Of a DNA stretch of 64,000 nt, positions 35,884 through 47,294 are shown piece by piece. Every line of letters begins with the position of its first letter. The first letter of the stretch is position 1. The translations under genes were made by a program, and so were the position numbers. Origin of the DNA: Lepus europaeus (taxonomy: Eukaryota; Chordata; Mammalia; Lagomorpha; Leporidae). Under the pieces are notes generated by a model that had not been told where the DNA came from, searched no databases, and saw only the letters and a program-made list of their open reading frames with translations. The stretch spans positions 50,942,474 through 51,006,473 of the forward strand of contig NC_084843.1 in the NCBI RefSeq assembly GCF_033115175.1. The letters run 5' to 3'.

Positions 35884-36208
35884 CATAATTTATTTACATA
35901 TTTGAAAGTCAGAGTTACAGAGAGAGAAGGAGACACAGAGAGAAAGAGAGAGATTTTCTATCCACTGGTTCACTCCCCAAATGGTTGCAATGACCAGGGC
36001 TGGGGCAGGCTGAAGCCAGGAGCCAGGAGCTTCTTCAGGGTCTCATACATGGGTGCAGAGGTCCAAGCACGTGGGCCATCCTCTGCTGCTTTCCCAGGCA
36101 CATTAACAGGGAGCTGAATCGGAAGTGGCACAGCTGGGACTCCCACCTGTGCCTATGAGAGGCTGACGCTGCAGGGGCAGCTAAACCCGCTGCGCCACAG
36201 TACCAGTC
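35884..36208 (-). mobile_element. CSINE, - orientation
   Basis: ATAATTTATTTACATATTTG to CAGTACCAGTCC; near-duplicate flanks TACTATATAAAT and TACTGTATAAAT. Confidence 0.88.
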
Positions 36209-36559
36209 CATTACTGTATAAATCTATAATTGACTTTGCAAGTGTTTAGAAACCATTAAAATAAAAATGCATTTATTTCGAGTTTGAGGGTTTTGTCACA
36301 TCTTTTAAAGGTGGAATAGTCGACTGACATTTTCATGAATGACTTTAGAGATCTTGTACTTCTTACACTAGAACATGCCTGTTTGATATTTTGTAAGATA
36401 TAGTACTGCTGGAATATGGACAAATTCTATTTTAGATTTTTGTTTGTACTGTTGGCTTCTTTTCCTAAGCTATTGAGGAAGGCATTTATAAATCTTAAAA
36501 TACTACAGCTTGCTCCAGAGATATTTTAGTTGTTAACATGATAACACGTGAATTCGTTG

Positions 36560-36892
36560 TTTTTTTTTAAGATTTTATTTATTTATTTGACAGGTAGAGT
36601 TACAGACAGTGAGAGAGAGATACAGAGAGAAAGGTCTTCCTTCCGTTGGTTCATTCCCCAAATGGCTGCAACAGCCAGAGCTATGCGGAGCTGAGCCGAT
36701 CTGAAGCCAGGAGCCTCCTCCTGGTCTCCCACATAGGTACAGGGGCCCAAGTACATGGGCCATCCTCCACTATTTTCCCAGGTCACAGCAGAGAGCTGGA
36801 CTGAAAGAGGAGCAACCAGGACTAGAACTGGCGTCCATATCGGATGCTGGTGCCTGCAGGCGGAGGATTAACCTAGTGTACCATGGCACTGG
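36560..36892 (-). mobile_element. CSINE, - orientation, first of a triple array
   Basis: GTGAATTC at its left (36548) and right (36898). Confidence 0.93.
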
Positions 36893-36906
36893 GCCCCGTG
36901 AATTCA

Positions 36907-37232
36907 TTTTTTTTTAAAGATTTATTTATTTATTTGAAAGTCAGAGTTACACAGAGAGAGGAGAGGCAGAGAGAGAGAAAGGTCTTCCATCCTATGGTTC
37001 ACTCCCCAATTGGCCACAACAGCTGAACTGCGCCGAACTGAAGGCAGGAGCCAGGAGCTTCTTCTGAGTCTCCCACGTGGGTGCAGGGGCCCAAGCACTT
37101 GTGCCATCTTCTACTGCTTTCCCAGGCCATAGCAGAGAGCTGTATGAGAAGTGGAGCAGCTGGGACTCCAAGCAGCGCCCATATGGGGTGCCGGTGCCTT
37201 AGGCCAGGGCGTTAACCCATTGCACCACAGCC
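36907..37232 (-). mobile_element. CSINE, - orientation, second of a triple array
   Basis: Bounded by GTGAATTCATT (36898) and ATGAATTCATT (37234). Confidence 0.93.
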
Positions 37233-37244
37233 CATGAATTCATT

Positions 37245-37567
37245 TTTTAAAAGATTTATTTTGTTTATTTAAAAGGCACAGTTGGGGGGAGGAAGAGAGA
37301 GAGAAATAATCTTCCATCTGCTGGTTCACTCCCCAAGTGGCCACAATGGTTAGAGCTGGGCCAGACTGAAGCCAGGAGCCAGAAGCTTCTTCTGGGTCTC
37401 CCACGTGAGTGCAGGGGTCCAAGTACTTGGGCCATTTTCTGCCACTTTCCCAAGCCAAAGCAGAGAGCTGGATTGGAAGTGGAGCAGCTGGGTCTCAAAC
37501 CAGCACCCATATGGGATGCCAGTGTCACAGGAGGTAGCTTTACCTGCTACACAACAGCACCGGCCCC
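37245..37567 (-). mobile_element. CSINE, - orientation, third of a triple array
   Basis: Bounded by ATGAATTC at 37234 and 37573; ends GCACCGGCCCC. Confidence 0.93.
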
Positions 37568-37892
37568 AGCACATGAATTCTAAGACACTCAATGTAGTCC
37601 TCCCTCCCTTCCTTTCCTCCTTCCATGCCTCCCTTCTTCCTTCCTTCTTTCCACCCAAAAATTTAAGGTAATTGAAAAGTGTTAATCTGATTAAAGGTGT
37701 AAAACACAGTGATCTTTAGATAGTGAAAGCTTTAAAAGCAGTACAGGATAATATCTTAAAATTAAAATTATAAATAAAATATTACAGTACACATAGATTT
37801 CCTTTTTGTGTATGGTCATGGTAAAACAACATTAGTTGAAAAATAATGGTTTTAAATGATCACACAACCTATCACACTCAAAGAACAATTCT

Positions 37893-38225
37893 GAGTGTGG
37901 GCATCTGGATGGGAGGTTAAGATGAAGTTTGGGACACTCATGTATCATATTGGAGTTCCTGGGTTTGAGTTCTGACTCTGCTCCTGATTCCAGCCTCCTT
38001 CCAATGTGTACCCTGGGAAGCAGCAAGTGATGGCTTAAGTACTTGGGTCCCTGCTACCCACTTGGGAGACCCAGACTGAGTCCCATGCTCCGGGCTTCAG
38101 CCTGATGCAGCCTGTCTACTGCAGCATTTGGGGAGTAAACTAGCAGATGGAAGGTCTCTGATTGTCTGATGCCTCTCTCTGTCTCTCTGCCTTTCAAAGA
38201 AATAAAATAAGTAAAATCACAAGCA
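37893..38225 (+). mobile_element. CSINE, old, + orientation
   Basis: Diverged head GTGTGGGCATCTGGATGGG; CTTTCAAAGAAATAAAATAAG tail. Confidence 0.82.
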
Positions 38226-38424
38226 GCAAGTTTTTAAAAGTATGATTCTGTGTCTAATTATTTCCAATTTCCAATATTGCTTCATGCTTTTGTGAACTTC
38301 AGTCAGTATGTGTATCTGAGTATGTGGTGTCTGTTAAGAGATACGCCATAATTTACTTATTTAACCATTTCCATATTACACATGTATGTTGGCTACAAAT
38401 TTTTACTATTATAAAAATGTTGTT

Positions 38425-38757
38425 GGCCGGCGCCGTGGCTTAACAGGCTAATCCTCTGCCTTGCGGCGCTGGCACACCGGGTTCTAGTCCCGGTTGGGGC
38501 GCCGGATTCTATCCCGGTTGCCCCCCTTCCAGGCCAGCTCTCTGCTATGGCCCGGGAGTGCAGAGGAGGATGGCCCAAGTCCTTGGGCCCTGCACCTGTG
38601 TGGGAGACCAGGAGAAGCACCTGGCTCCTGGCTTCGGATCAGCAAGATGAGCCGGCCGCAGCGGCCATTGGAGGGTGAACCAACGGCAAAAGGAAGACCT
38701 TTCTCTCTGTCTCTCTGTCTCACTATCCACTCTGCCTGTCAAAAAAAAAAAAAAAAA
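38425..38757 (+). mobile_element. CSINE, young subtype, + orientation
   Basis: Head GGCCGGCGCCGTGG and an 18-nt A tail. Confidence 0.95.
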
Positions 38758-38759
38758 AG

Positions 38760-39540
38760 TTGCAATGAACTTTTTCAAGTATGTAAGTTTTATTTCATAT
38801 TGAATAATTTCCTTATGATAACAGTAGAGGAAATAATAAATTAAAAACAAAACAGAATGGGCATTATAGTTCTTTATTGCTATATCATTTTCCAAAATCA
38901 TGCTTGTGTGTCTGTGTGTATGCTAAAATATAGCAATATATATGTATATGTATAAAATGTACCCATATATATTTTAGGATATTGTCTCTAAATTAGCACA
39001 CCAAAAATGCTTTTTCAATTTAAGCTATGTAACAAATAGTTTATACCAGAATTAACTTTTAGCAATTTTTTTCTTTTTTTTTTTTTACTATAATCAATAA
39101 GAAATTTAAATGTAATATTGTAATATTTAGCATTCAATTTAAAAACAAGAGATTGATTTCAGGCCATAATGAGAGACTGTATACTGTAAAAAGGCTAAGT
39201 AACTAAATGTACTTGTCATATTTTTCCTAGCCATAGAATAATTAAATTAAAATTGCATTACTAAATATAGAAAAAAGAAAAATACCTCGCTAATAGCAGG
39301 TAGGGAAAGTAGTTGCTTCATTTATGTCACTAATTTGTCTCTACTACCCTCTAGTGGAATCACAGTCCCATATCCTTAAAGCATTGCCCATGGCTTAACC
39401 ACAGGTGCAGTTACACAGTTACTGTGCTCATACACTTAGGTTTGTCTGTTTCAGTTTTACAGAGTTGGTCCTAGCCTTAGACAGTATGAACTTCAGGAAG
39501 GAATTGCCTTTTCACTAGAATTCTTGCTCCTCTTTCTTCC
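38760..39540. other. AT-rich intergenic sequence, no gene
   Basis: Low-complexity AT-rich DNA with short TA and TG runs (38905-38965). Confidence 0.4.
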
Positions 39541-40084
39541 TTCACTAATCCTTTCCCAAAGTGCTGTGAGATTAATCTTATAAAGGGAAAAGGTGATCCT
39601 GTTAATGGCCCTAATGAAACAGAGATGTCTTTGGACGGCTGTGGTGCTGCTGGAAACCCATGGTGGTCTCCAGGACTCTCCAGCTTTCATTTCCCCACTC
39701 CCAATCCTTTTACTTACTGCCCCCACCCTCCCTGCAGACAAATCCCACCAGGGGAGTGTTCTCTGTCACCTACTCTGTCTTTCTCAGAATGCCACCCACC
39801 AGGTCATCTCCACCACCCCCCCCACCTTCCTTCTACTTCTGTTTGCCAAAGTTGTGCTCCTATTTCATCTGTTATTTCAAGTACATCCTTTGTTCAGCTC
39901 TAACAAGCTCCTTTCCTCAATCCCAAGCAAACCAGGTACTTTTAGGACACTGTGCCCTTGTGTATGCTGTTCTCTTTGCCTGGATGTTTAACCCAGCACC
40001 ACTCCCATCATTTCCCCTCTAAACTGATAACATTATCTCTCCTTCCAAAACACCACAATGATCACATAATAAAACTTTAACCAC
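39541..40084 (+). repeat. L2-like LINE remnant, + orientation
   Basis: CTGTTCTCTTTGCCTGGATG and the surrounding pyrimidine-rich text follow the L2 3' pattern. The open frames at 39593-40022 in three frames at once reflect this biased composition. Confidence 0.45.
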
Positions 40085-40394
40085 GGGGCCGGCACTGTGG
40101 CATAGCGGGTAAAGCCCCCGCCATATGGGTGCTGGTTCGAGTCCTGGCTGCTCCACTTCCAGTCCAGCTCTCGGCTATGGCCTGGGAAAACAGAAGACGA
40201 CACAAGTCCTTGGGCCCCTGCAGCCACCGTGGGAGATCTGGAAGAAGCTCCTGGCTCCTGGCTTGATTGGCGCAGCTCCAGCTGTTTTGGCCATTTGGGG
40301 AGTGAACCAGTGGATGGAAGACCTCTTTCTCTCTGCCTCTGCCTTTTTATAATTCTTTCAAATAAATAATCTTTTTTTAAAAAAAAATACAAAT
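40085..40394 (+). mobile_element. CSINE, + orientation, small internal deletion
   Basis: Bases expected between GCCCCCGCC and ATATGGG are missing. Near-exact duplication AATAAAACTTTAAC and AATAAAACCTTAAC at 40068-40081 and 40395-40408. Confidence 0.93.
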
Positions 40395-40534
40395 AATAAA
40401 ACCTTAACTGCTTCCCCTAGAGTTCTTTTCCCCCTAGCAATTTATGCAAGTTTCTGTTCCACTACCCACCACTGGAACTATTTCATGAGACACAGTAATT
40501 AATTTGGTAAAGAAAAAGAAATCACTTATGAGTT

Positions 40535-41385
40535 GCTTACCTCAGGGTAGGCACCGATCTAAGTAGATGTTACATGGATTACCTTATTTTTTAATCAAAG
40601 GCACACAACTATAGTACTATTATTGAAGTAGACAGGCATACAGGTTAAAATTGATAAACTTTGTGAGCTGGAAGACCACGCCTTCACCACACCCCTGTGT
40701 GATCTCACGCCCCTACCTGGCCACACCTGATTGGCTCACCGGCCAATCAGGTTAATTAACCACTCCCCTTTGAAAGTGGATTAAAAGCCTCGGACAGGGT
40801 GTGTCAGGCCCTTTTTTTCCTCGCCCTGGCTGGGAGGGGGCTTTCCTCTTGCTAGAAGGGGGCTGGCTGTAGCCCTGCCCCTCCAAGGAGCTTGGCCTTC
40901 GGGCCACCCGCCCCATGCTTCCTGGCCTAAATGCTCTTCCACGTGGCTGGTTCCTGGTACTCAGTATGAATCCAGATCTACCTCTTTCTTATAAAGCCCT
41001 CACTCTCCTATGCATCTTTCCCACTAAATAAAAGCTTAAAATGTACTATGCTGCCTCGTTCATTTATGCCGGTATTCAGAATTCTTTGAATATTAGGCAA
41101 GAACCCACACGGGCTTATTAATATTGGGAACTTATTAATAAACATATGGTGATATCGTAGGGCACTCCAGATTCCGATAACATGTGGCACCCCAGATGGG
41201 ATTTTTGGGGAACTTTAAGGGGCCACATTTTGAAACATATTGTAGGGGGCCAAATTCCGATATTATCATTTGAGTAAAAAAGGCACAGAAAAACAAAGTG
41301 ATTCTGCCGTAGTCACATATGAGATAAGGCCAGGAGCCAGGATTTAAAAGGATTTGAGCTCAGGTGGTACGTAGACTCAAGCTTT
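40535..41385 (+). repeat. MIR, + orientation, split by an LTR-like insertion
   Basis: The left part (40535-40623) has GGGTAGGCACCGATCTAAG and the TAGTACTATTATT segment. The right part (41262-41385) resumes with ATTATCATTTGAG, AAGGCACAGAAAAACAAAG and GCCAGGAGCCAGGATTT. Joined, they follow the MIR order. Confidence 0.65.
40624..41261 (+). mobile_element. LTR-like retroelement inserted in MIR, + orientation
   Basis: Flanked by a 5-bp duplication ATTAT (40619-40623 and 41262-41266). Inside are inverted and direct CCAAT-type motifs (GATTGG, CCAATC near 40729-40748), a TATA-like ATTAAAAGCC (~40780) and ACTAAATAAAAGC (41024) as a poly(A) signal, in LTR order. Near 41185 a TGGCACCCCAGATGGGA segment resembles a primer-binding site. 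No coding sequence remains. Assignment to a named family was not possible. Confidence 0.6.
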
Positions 41386-41629
41386 TATTTATTTATTTTA
41401 AAGATTTTTGTATTTATCAAGAAAGGAAGAGAGAGAGAGAATCTCAGACCCAAACATTTTACTAGCATAATAGTATAGCCCTTCCACAGAGCCCTTGTCA
41501 GCATAGTGTAGCCAAATTCATTTAGAGTCTGCGGTTTGGAATTGGCTGTAGAAGTCACATACAATTTCTGGGATAGGAAGAAGTTTTTGTTTTCTATGGT
41601 TTAATAAAAAGCGGACTTTCTTTCTTTCT

Positions 41630-41949
41630 TTCTTTTTTTTTTTTTTTTATTTGACAGATAGAGTTAGACAGTGAGAGAGACAGAGAGAAAGGTCTTCCTT
41701 CCCTTGGTTCACTCCCCAAATGGCCGCTACAGCCGGCGCTGTGCCAATCCAAAGCCAGGAGCCGGGTGTATCCTCCTGGTCTCCCATGCGGGTGCAGGGC
41801 CCAAGCACTTGGGCCATTCTCCACTGCCTTCCCGGGCCACAGCAGAGAGCTGGACTGGAAGAGGGGCAACCTGGACTAGAACTCGGCACCCATATGGGAT
41901 GCTGGCGCCGGCAGGTAGAGGATTAACCAAGTGAGCCATGGCGCCAGCC
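41630..41949 (-). mobile_element. CSINE, - orientation
   Basis: Starts after a CTTT repeat and T run; ends GGCGCCAGCCC. Confidence 0.93.
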
Positions 41950-41973
41950 CTCTGTTTGTTTGTTTGTTTGTTT

Positions 41974-42295
41974 TTTAAGATTTATTTATTTATTTGAAAG
42001 TCAGAGTTACACAGAGAGAGGAGAGGCAGAGAGAGGTCTTCCATCCAATGGTTCACACCCCTACTGGCTGCAACAGCTGGAGCTGTGCTGATCCAAAGCC
42101 AGCAGTTTGGAGTGTCTTCCAGGTCTCCCACGTGGGTGCAGGGGCCCAAGGACTTCGGCCATCTTCTACTGCTTTCCCAGGCCATAGCAGAGAGCTGGAT
42201 CGGAAGAGGAGTAGCCGGGTCTCGAACCGGCACCCATATGGGATGCCAGCGTTTCAGGCCAGGGTGATAACCTGCTGCGCCACAGCGCCAGCCCC
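41974..42295 (-). mobile_element. CSINE, - orientation
   Basis: TTTAAGATTTATTTATTTATTTG to CAGCGCCAGCCCC, separated from the previous copy only by a (TTTG)n run. Confidence 0.93.
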
Positions 42296-43208
42296 ACTTT
42301 CTGTTATTTTTTTCTTTCTAAATATCTCCCCATCTAGACTGCGAAATCTGTAGGGCAGCCTTGCATCTTATTCTTGTCCGCTTCCCCCCAGTTTAAAACA
42401 GGACTTGGGACACAGTTATTTATCTTTGTATTTTCACTGCTATCCAAAGAACACCTGGCAAACAGATGACACCTAACATGTGGTGAGTGATCAGGTGCAT
42501 TTTATGTCTTTTCACAATCACGCGTGGTGCTGCATGTAGTCCTCCAGCAGCACACCTCTCCTGTAAGAGATGCACACTCAGAGCCAGATAATGATGTTCA
42601 CAAGGAGGTCCTTGGGCACCACAAGACTGCAGCGCCTGGCTCGCTTCTGAAGAAAGAGTAAATTATGTTCTGGCTCATTTTAGCGGTAAAAGGATGTCAG
42701 TGTAGTTCCATCCTTTGAAATTTGTCAATCATAGTAAACATTTAAGATGAGCCAGAATATTTCATAATGTGGAATCCAGGGCCTACATTATTCCAGATGA
42801 CAATTCATTGAGCGAAATTAGAAATTCAGTTGTTTAAAAATCATTAGAAAATAAGTTATTATATCAATTCCTTAACTTAATGATTGGAGATCTAATCATA
42901 ATCTTTGCTTCTTTGTTGAGCTTACTTTACAAAGACAACTCCAAGAATTATTTCTCCTTATATATTCTTAGTTCTGGCTAATGGGTCTTAGACAAAAGAA
43001 CCATTGTTATCAAATTTAAGGGACTTCAGCAGTTTATTAAAAATACAAATCTTGACAATTCAATGACAGTAACAGCCATGGTAATTTTGCCAGCCTGGAT
43101 TATTTTTCTCAGCTCCAAATGTATATAAATTGTCTACCAGTGTTAGAGTTTGATGCATTAGGGCCCTGCCTTTTCTACAATGTCCTTCCATGGATTTGAG
43201 AGGGTCCT
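42296..43208. other. Intergenic sequence, no gene
   Basis: Region 42420-42650 may hold a MIR-like relic, unresolved. The rest is AT-rich unique sequence. Confidence 0.35.
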
Positions 43209-44113
43209 TGCTATGGTTTGAAATGTCTTCTAAAAGTTCATCTGTTATAAATTTAACCCCTAGATTCATAAGTTGAATGGCATTTGGAGATGAGGCCAAT
43301 GGAAGGTAATTCAGATTAGATGAGCTCAGAAATATAGGACCCCATGGTAGCATTAGTAGATTTACAAGGAGGGGATGAGAGACCTGAGCCAGTTCACCTG
43401 CTCTCTTGCTAGGTGATGTCCTTCACCAGGACATGACATTGGCAAGAAGGCCTTCACCAGAGGCTGGCACCATGTGCTTAGACTTGGAGAGTATTAGGTC
43501 TTGCGAGTGGAATCCTCATGAATGGGATTAATAATGCCCTCACAAAAGAGGCCCAAGGGGGTGGGCATTTGGCCTAGTAGTTAATAAAAATATTGGGACA
43601 CTCACATCCACATCAGAGTGCCTGGGTTTAAATCCTGGTCGTGCTCCGAATTCTAGCTTCCTGTTAATGTGCACCCTGAAAGGCCTTGTGTGATGGCTCC
43701 AATAGTTGGATCCCTGGTACCCATGTGGGAGATGTGGATTGAGTTCCCAGTGCTCAGCTTTGGCCCGGCCCAGAGCTGGCTGTTGGGCATTTGGAAAGTG
43801 AACCAGCAAATGGGAGCTCTATGGGTCTCTCTCTCTGCCTCTCATATAAATAAATACAAGCAAACAAGCAGACAAGCAAATACAAGCAAACATGAAAGAA
43901 AATAAAAAGGCCCATGGTAGACTCACCCCCTCTACCATGTGAGATTGCAGTGGAAGGACAGCTGTCATTGAGGAAGCATAGGCCTCACTATATGCTGAGT
44001 CTGCTAGCACCTTGACCTTGGACTTTCCAGCCTGCAGAACTATAAGAAACACAGTTCTGTTATAAGCCACTGAGTCTCCGTATGTTATTACAGCAGCCCA
44101 CACAGACGAAGAC
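43209..44113 (+). mobile_element. MaLR (MLT1/MST-type) LTR, + orientation, split by CSINE
   Basis: Starts TGCTATGGTTTGAAATG; CTCATGAATGGGATTAATAA and GCCCTCACAAAAGAGGCCC precede the SINE. CCTCTACCATGTGAG, TTGGACTTTCCAGCCTGCAG, AAGCCACTGAGTCTC and ACAGCAGCCCACACAGACGA follow it, the usual order for these LTRs. Confidence 0.75.
43560..43905 (+). mobile_element. CSINE, old, + orientation, inside MaLR LTR
   Basis: Head GTGGGCATTTGGCCTAGTAG; the tail is extended by CAAACAAGCA-type units. AGGCCCAWGG flanks both sides. Confidence 0.85.
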
Positions 44114-44654
44114 ATACATTTAGTTTGGGATCGATGATGTTTAGTTGTCTATCCATAGTAGTTCCAAGTTATTTCTGATAGCCCTAATGAAGGCATGGCT
44201 TCCAGGAATACTCCACTTCCACTCGTTATAATTTTTCTGGCATTTGGAAGTGAAGGTCACATGTTTTCTCTGCATCAGAAAGTAGATAGTGGCTAATGGA
44301 GGAGAAGCTAGCTGTGGGAAGTTCTTTGAATTATCAGATGCAGAAAATCAAAAGCAAAAGAGACTTCAATTTTCATCATTACCTGATCTAAACTGAACTC
44401 TTTCGTGAAGAATACACTTAATAACACAGCATAAGCAATTATAAAAGCATAATCTAATTTTTGAAATTTGCAATTCTTAGAATCATGTGAATTAGAATGT
44501 ACCATGATTCCTATGTGTGGGAGGCTGAAACTTAGAGCAGTAGTACCAACGTATGTAACAGACACTTCATCACTGTTCTTAAATTTGAAAGAGACTCTAA
44601 AAATGTACATGAAATAATGAATAATGAGGAAGGGAACAAAAAAAAAACTCTTTT
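44114..44654. other. Intergenic sequence, no gene
   Basis: AT-rich; nothing recognised. Confidence 0.4.
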
Positions 44655-44951
44655 GAAAAATTTTTTTATTTGGCAGTGAGAGAGAGAGATAAGAGAGAAA
44701 GGTTTCCTTCCACTGGTTCACCCCCCCCAAATGGCTGCCACAGCTGGCACTGTGCTGATCCGAAGCCAGGAGCCAGGTGCTTCTCCCTGGTCTCCCACGT
44801 GTGTGCAGGAGCCCAAGCACTTGGGCCATCCTCCACTGCCCTCCCGGGCCACAGCAGAGAGCTGGACTGGAACCGGGACTAGAACCCAGAGCCTATATGG
44901 GATGCCAGCGCGGCAGGCGGAGGATCAACCAAGTGAGCCATGGCACCGGCT
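44655..44951 (-). mobile_element. CSINE, - orientation
   Basis: A C8 run at 44723-44730 and a short deletion near 44872 distinguish it. Confidence 0.92.
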
Positions 44952-45132
44952 CAAAAAACCCTTTTTAAAAAATGATTAGCAATAAATCAACTTGGTTTAA
45001 TCAAATTGGAGAAAAGACTGAATTATCTTTTTTCTCAACATAGAAAATATAACAAAATTAGGTCACATGAAGAAGAGGAGTAAAAGAGCTTATTAAGTGG
45101 ACAGATAAGTAATCATTTAAAATATTATTCCA

Positions 45133-45460
45133 GGGGCTGGCACTGTGGTGTAATGGTAAAGCTGCTGCCTGTAGTGCCAGCATCCCATGTGAGCGCCAGT
45201 TCAAGTCCCAGCTGCTCCACTTCTGATCTAGCTTTCTGCTATAGCCTGGGAAAGCAGTAGAAGATGGCCCAAGTCCTTGGGCCCCTGCACCTTCGTGGGA
45301 GACCTGGAAGAAGCTCTTGACTCTTGGCTTTGGATCAGCCCAGCTCCTGCTGTTGCGGCCAACTAGAGAGCGAACCTGCAATGCAAGAGCTTTCTATCCT
45401 CTTCTCTTTCTCTCTTGGTGTAACTCTGACTTTAAAATAAAGAAATAAATCTTTAAAAAA
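45133..45460 (+). mobile_element. CSINE, + orientation
   Basis: Duplication AATATTATTCCA (45121-45132) and TATATTATTCCA (45461-45472). Confidence 0.93.
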
Positions 45461-45480
45461 TATATTATTCCAAAAAATAT

Positions 45481-46105
45481 AGCCAGGCGTAGGTATCTGG
45501 CTCACCAGTTAAGACACTATTGGTGGCCGGCGCCGTGGCTTAACAGGCTAATCCTCCGCCTTGCAGTGCAGGCACACCAGGTTCTAGTCCCGGTCAGGGC
45601 GCCAGATTCTGTCCCGGTTGCCCCTCTTCCAGGCCAGCTCTCTGCTGTGGCCAGGGAGTGCAGTGGAGGATGGCCCAAGTCCTTGGGCCCTGCACCCGCA
45701 TGGGAGACCAGAAGCACCTGGCTCCTGCCTTCGGATCAGCGAGATGCGCCGGCTGCAGCGGCCATTGGAGGGTGAACCAATGGCAAAAAGGAAGACCTTT
45801 CTCTCTGTCTCTCTCTCTCACTATCCACTATGCCTGTTTAAAAAAAAAAAAAAAAAAAAGACACTATTGGTGACACTCACATCCTGTATTAACATTCCTG
45901 TGTCCAAGTTGACTTTGCTTCCTAGTCCAGCTTGCTGCTAATGTACCTTCAAAGCAACAGGTACCCGGGTCTCTGCCACCCATGTTGGGAACCTGGATTG
46001 AGTTCCAGGCTTCTCGCTTCCACCTGGTAAAGCCCTGACTGTATCAGGTGTCAACAAAGTGAGCCAGTAGACAGAAGATCTCTCTGCCTTTCTTTTTATT
46101 CTTTT
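45481..46105 (+). mobile_element. Old CSINE, + orientation, split by a young copy
   Basis: Left 45481-45525, right 45858-46105; the right part carries GTGAGCCAGTAGACAGAAG. Confidence 0.75.
45526..45857 (+). mobile_element. Young CSINE, + orientation, nested
   Basis: Exact 15-bp duplication AAGACACTATTGGTG at 45511-45525 and 45858-45872. Confidence 0.95.
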
Positions 46106-46113
46106 ATTTTTTA

Positions 46114-46451
46114 ATTTTTTTTGACAGGCAGAGTGGATAGTGAGAGAGAGAGACAGAGAGAAAGGTCTTCCTTTTTGCCACTGGTTCACCCTCTAATGGC
46201 CGCCGCGCCTGGCACGCTGCGGCCAACGCACTGCGCTGATCCGATGGCAGGAGCCAGGTGCTTCTCCTGGTCTCCCATGGGGTGCAGGGCCCAAGCACTT
46301 GGGCCATCCTCCACTGCACTCCCTGGCCACAGCAGAGAGCTGGCCTGGAAGAGGGGCAACCGGGACAGGATCGGTGCCCTGACCGGGACTAGAACCCAGT
46401 GTGCCGGCGCCGCAAGGCGGAGGATTAGCCTAGTGAGCCGCGGCGCCGGCC
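46114..46451 (-). mobile_element. CSINE, young subtype, - orientation
   Basis: TTTTTGACAGGCAGAGTGG to GCGGCGCCGGCC. Confidence 0.94.
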
Positions 46452-46459
46452 TTGTTTAT

Positions 46460-46495
46460 TTATCTTTAAAGCTTTATTTATTATGTATTTGAAAA

Positions 46496-46545
<50 letters not shown>

Positions 46546-46792
46546 ATCTTCTATCCACTGGCTTACTCCCTAAATGTTCACAATAGACAGGGCTGGACCA
46601 GAAGCCAGAATTCAATCTGGGTCACTGACATGGGTGGTAAAAGCCAAGTACCTGGGCCATCATCTACTGCCTCTGAGACATTAGCAGGAAGTTGGATCAG
46701 AAGTGGAGGTGGACTCTACCCTAGACATTCTGACATGGGATGGGAGCATCCCAAGTGAAGGCCTAACCCACTGGGTTACAATGCCTGCCCCT
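46460..46792 (-). mobile_element. CSINE, - orientation, with (GA)n
   Basis: A 40-nt (GA)n run at 46499-46541; ends CAATGCCTGCCCC. Confidence 0.88.
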
Positions 46793-47294
46793 GAAGCCTC
46801 TTTTATAATGGCATTAATCCCATTAATCAGAGTTAAGCCCCCATAAATCAATCACATCCTAGAGGTCTCACTTCTTTTTTTTTTTTTCCAAAGATTTGTT
46901 TTATTTATTTGAAAGACCGAGTTACAGAGAGAGGTAGAGACAGAGAGCAAGGTCTTCCATCTGCTGGTACACTTCCCAGATGGCTGCAATGGCCAGAGTT
47001 GTGCCGATCTGAAGCCAGGAGCCAGGAACTTCTTCCCGGTCTCCCACGTGGGTGCGGGGGCCCAATGACTTGGGCCATCTTCTACTGCTTTCCCAGGCCA
47101 TAGCAGAGAGCGGGATTGGAAGAGGAGCAGCAGCGACTAGAACCAGCACCCATATGGAATGCCTTGCTTCAGGCTAGGGCGTTAACCTGCTTGCCACAGC
47201 ACTAGCCCCAGGCCTCACCTCTTAATATCAATACCTTAGGGCTTAAGTTCCAACAAATGAATTTCTGAGGGACAGATATATTCAGACCATAGCA
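46793..47294 (-). mobile_element. MLT1-type LTR fragment, - orientation, split by CSINE
   Basis: Read on the minus strand: TGCTATGGTCTGAATATATC, then CTAAGGTATTGATATTAAG, then (after the SINE) GATTAATGGGATTAATGCC and TTATAAAAGAGG. Confidence 0.7.
46874..47207 (-). mobile_element. CSINE, - orientation, inside MLT1-type LTR
   Basis: Near-duplicate flanks TCTCACTTCTT and CCTCACCTCTT. Confidence 0.92.

Noticed and set aside
36547-37580. Regularly spaced repeats as a CRISPR-like array
   Set aside because: The short repeats are target-site duplications between 330-bp SINEs in a mammalian genome.
39593-40022. Three plus-strand frames open at once
   Set aside because: Biased L2-like pyrimidine-rich sequence; no domain, splice sites or start context.
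44308-44829. 173-residue minus-strand frame
   Set aside because: Its first part is CSINE-derived and the rest is AT-rich with no recognisable domain or splice context.
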